From Brevundimonas sp. SL130 (GTDB taxonomy: Bacteria; Pseudomonadota; Alphaproteobacteria; Caulobacterales; Caulobacteraceae), in assembly GCF_026625805.1 (NCBI RefSeq), contig NZ_CP113064.1, forward strand, positions 1,054,001 to 1,118,000: a stretch of 64,000 nt of DNA, read 5' to 3'. This document shows, one piece after another, positions 62,828 to 64,000 of the stretch (its first letter is position 1; each line of letters begins with the position of its first letter). A program made the position numbers and the translations under genes. Below the pieces are notes generated by a model that was not told the DNA's origin, did not search any database, and saw only the letters and a list, made by a program, of their open reading frames with translations.

Positions 62828-63136
62828 CTAACGTCTGCCGGCCGGCCGGCGCTTGTCGGTGCGGTCGCCTCTGATCTGAACCGCGCCGTCCTTGGCGAAG
62901 GCCTCGAAGGAGGATTTGTCGATGTTGCGGAACTCGCCGGTCCGGTCCCAGTCCCAGGTGAAGGAGATCCGTTCGCCCTTGTGCGCGAACTTGCCGGACC
63001 AGTGGGCGAAGAATGAGTATTTGTCGCCGCCGATGATGATGACGTGGCGGTGCAGGGCCGTCTCGTTCCCCGCGTCGCGGGGCGGCTCCTCCAGATAGGT
63101 GTTGTAGGCGTGGAAGCCTGACTTCTCGATGCGCAT
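62828..63136 (-). CDS. Hypothetical protein, 102 residues
   Basis: This protein starts best at MRIEKSGFHAYNTYLEEPP (63136). It has VIIIGGDKYSFFAHWSGKFAHKGERI (in part) and a basic tail. Nothing recognisable is in it. It is 16 bp after tgt on the same strand and may be cotranscribed with it. Confidence 0.6.
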   Translation of the reverse strand: MRIEKSGFHAYNTYLEEPPRDAGNETALHRHVIIIGGDKYSFFAHWSGKFAHKGERISFTWDWDRTGEFRNIDKSSFEAFAKDGAVQIRGDRTDKRRPAGRR

Positions 63137-63152
63137 CAAATGGTTCCGGGGG

Positions 63153-64000
63153 TCAGTTCGACACATGCCGCGCGTGAAAGTCGCGGCGGAACTGTTCGAA
63201 CCGGCCTTCCGAGATGGCGGCGCGCATGGCGGCGGTCAGGGCCTGGTAGAAGGCGATATTGTGCCAGCTGAGCAGGACCTTGCCGAGGATTTCGTCGGCG
63301 CGGATCAGGTGGTGCAGATAGGCCTTGGAATATTGCGACGACGGCCCGTCGATGGCGGGATCGAGCGGATCCTGGTCCTCGGCGAAGCGGGCGTTCTTCA
63401 GGTTCAGCGGTCCGTCCCAGGTCCAGGCCTGGCCGTGGCGGCCGGCGCGGGTCGGCAGGACGCAGTCGAACATGTCGACGCCGCGCCAGACCGCCTCGAC
63501 CAGGTCGATCGGCTTGCCCACCCCCATCAGATAGCGCGGACGGTCGGCGGGCAGCATCTCGGGCGCATAGTCCAGCACGCGGCACATGGCGTCGTGGCCC
63601 TCGCCCACAGCGAGACCGCCGATGGCGTAGCCGTCGAAGCCGATCTCCTGAAGCTGGTCCGACGACTGGCGGCGCAGATCTTCATAGGTCGAGCCCTGCT
63701 GGATGCCGAACAGGGCCTGGTTCTCGCGCTCGCCGAACCGGGCCTTGGAGCGGGCGCCCCAGCGGATCGACAGCTCCATGGCCTTCTGGGCCGCGTCCCG
63801 CGCGGCCGGCCAGGAGACGCATTGGTCCAGTTGCATCGAGATGTCGGCGCCGATCCGGTCGGCCTGGATCTCGATCGAACGTTCGGGCGTCAGGACGTGT
63901 TTGGAGCCGTCGATATGGGAGGAGAAGGTCACGGCCTCTTCCTTGACCTTCGAAATCCCGGCCAGGGACATGACCTGGAAGCCACCCGAGTCGGTCAGGA
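63153..64000 (-). CDS. tgt: tRNA-guanine(34) transglycosylase (N-terminus outside window)
   Basis: This is the C-terminal ~282 residues of TGT, which swaps G34 for queuine precursor in tRNAs with GUN anticodons. The frame is open through the window end (DSGGFQVM near the edge). Motifs: [55 protein letters not shown] (in part) with the catalytic Asp. The usual zinc motif C-x-C-x2-C is not present: the segment reads [19 protein letters not shown], although the later His (SWHNIAFY) is kept. This is unusual for TGT. Confidence 0.9.
   Translation of the reverse strand, partial: LTDSGGFQVMSLAGISKVKEEAVTFSSHIDGSKHVLTPERSIEIQADRIGADISMQLDQCVSWPAARDAAQKAMELSIRWGARSKARFGERENQALFGIQQGSTYEDLRRQSSDQLQEIGFDGYAIGGLAVGEGHDAMCRVLDYAPEMLPADRPRYLMGVGKPIDLVEAVWRGVDMFDCVLPTRAGRHGQAWTWDGPLNLKNARFAEDQDPLDPAIDGPSSQYSKAYLHHLIRADEILGKVLLSWHNIAFYQALTAAMRAAISEGRFEQFRRDFHARHVSN

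Overview
The window is high-GC DNA from an aerobic, flagellated alphaproteobacterium of the Caulobacterales, most likely Brevundimonas or a close relative. The case rests on a flagellin cluster with sigma-54 promoters and FlbD/ftr-like enhancer palindromes, a FlaG/FlaEY-like pair beside it, an FlmG-type flagellin glycosyltransferase with a full pseudaminic acid (Pse) pathway, an alphaproteobacterial GAAC-N7-GAAC LexA box before ssb, and a GyrA quinolone region carrying Ala and Met at the positions equivalent to E. coli 83 and 87. No 16S or other decisive marker lies in the window, so the genus is an inference.

Layout. 1-5050: housekeeping genes (end of an enoyl-CoA hydratase, GNAT, DUF1285, Nudix CoA pyrophosphatase, CCA tRNA nucleotidyltransferase, membrane EEP phosphatase, DUF4112). 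5169-7450: a compact phage or gene-transfer-agent-like cassette (DUF2793 glycine-rich tail protein, 51-aa ORF, holin-like protein, M15 endolysin-like peptidase) joined by ATGA overlaps. 7451-13636: flagellar filament locus with three flagellins, FlaG-like and FlaEY-like proteins. 13728-19994: two envelope proteins, ssb with an SOS box, a DCC / SDR-DoxX (frameshifted) / DUF2269 group, a VapC-type toxin-antitoxin pair with a perfect operator, an EamA transporter and DUF1003.

20008-37751: a flagellin glycosylation island. The six Pse genes (pseF, pseC on the left; pseG, pseH, pseI, pseB on the right) and flmG surround about 9 kb holding a second (GT41/SPINDLY) glycosyltransferase, two methyltransferases, two PhyH dioxygenases, two acyltransferases and two DegT-like aminotransferases. 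The island is bounded by 212-bp direct repeats, about 91% identical and without indels. Each repeat carries the same pseB-end/pseF-end junction, so a pseB remnant lies at the left end and a pseF remnant at the right end. This is the most interesting part of the window: it looks like a module acquired or rearranged by recombination at the pseB-pseF junction, carrying an undescribed glycan-tailoring set.

37765-64000: housekeeping and metabolism: sodC, gyrA, a class IV aminotransferase, coaD, two tandem cyclophilins, Ppx/GppA, hspQ, phenylalanine hydroxylase, an arginine succinyltransferase (ast) operon led by an M20 peptidase, tamA-tamB, an AMACR-like CoA transferase, tRNA-Lys, a ROK kinase, small envelope proteins and the end of tgt. 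Palindromic intergenic repeats separate several of these genes.

How it fits together: flagellins made from sigma-54 promoters would be glycosylated by FlmG with CMP-Pse made by PseB-C-H-G-I-F. The inner cassette probably modifies the sugar or adds a second glycan.
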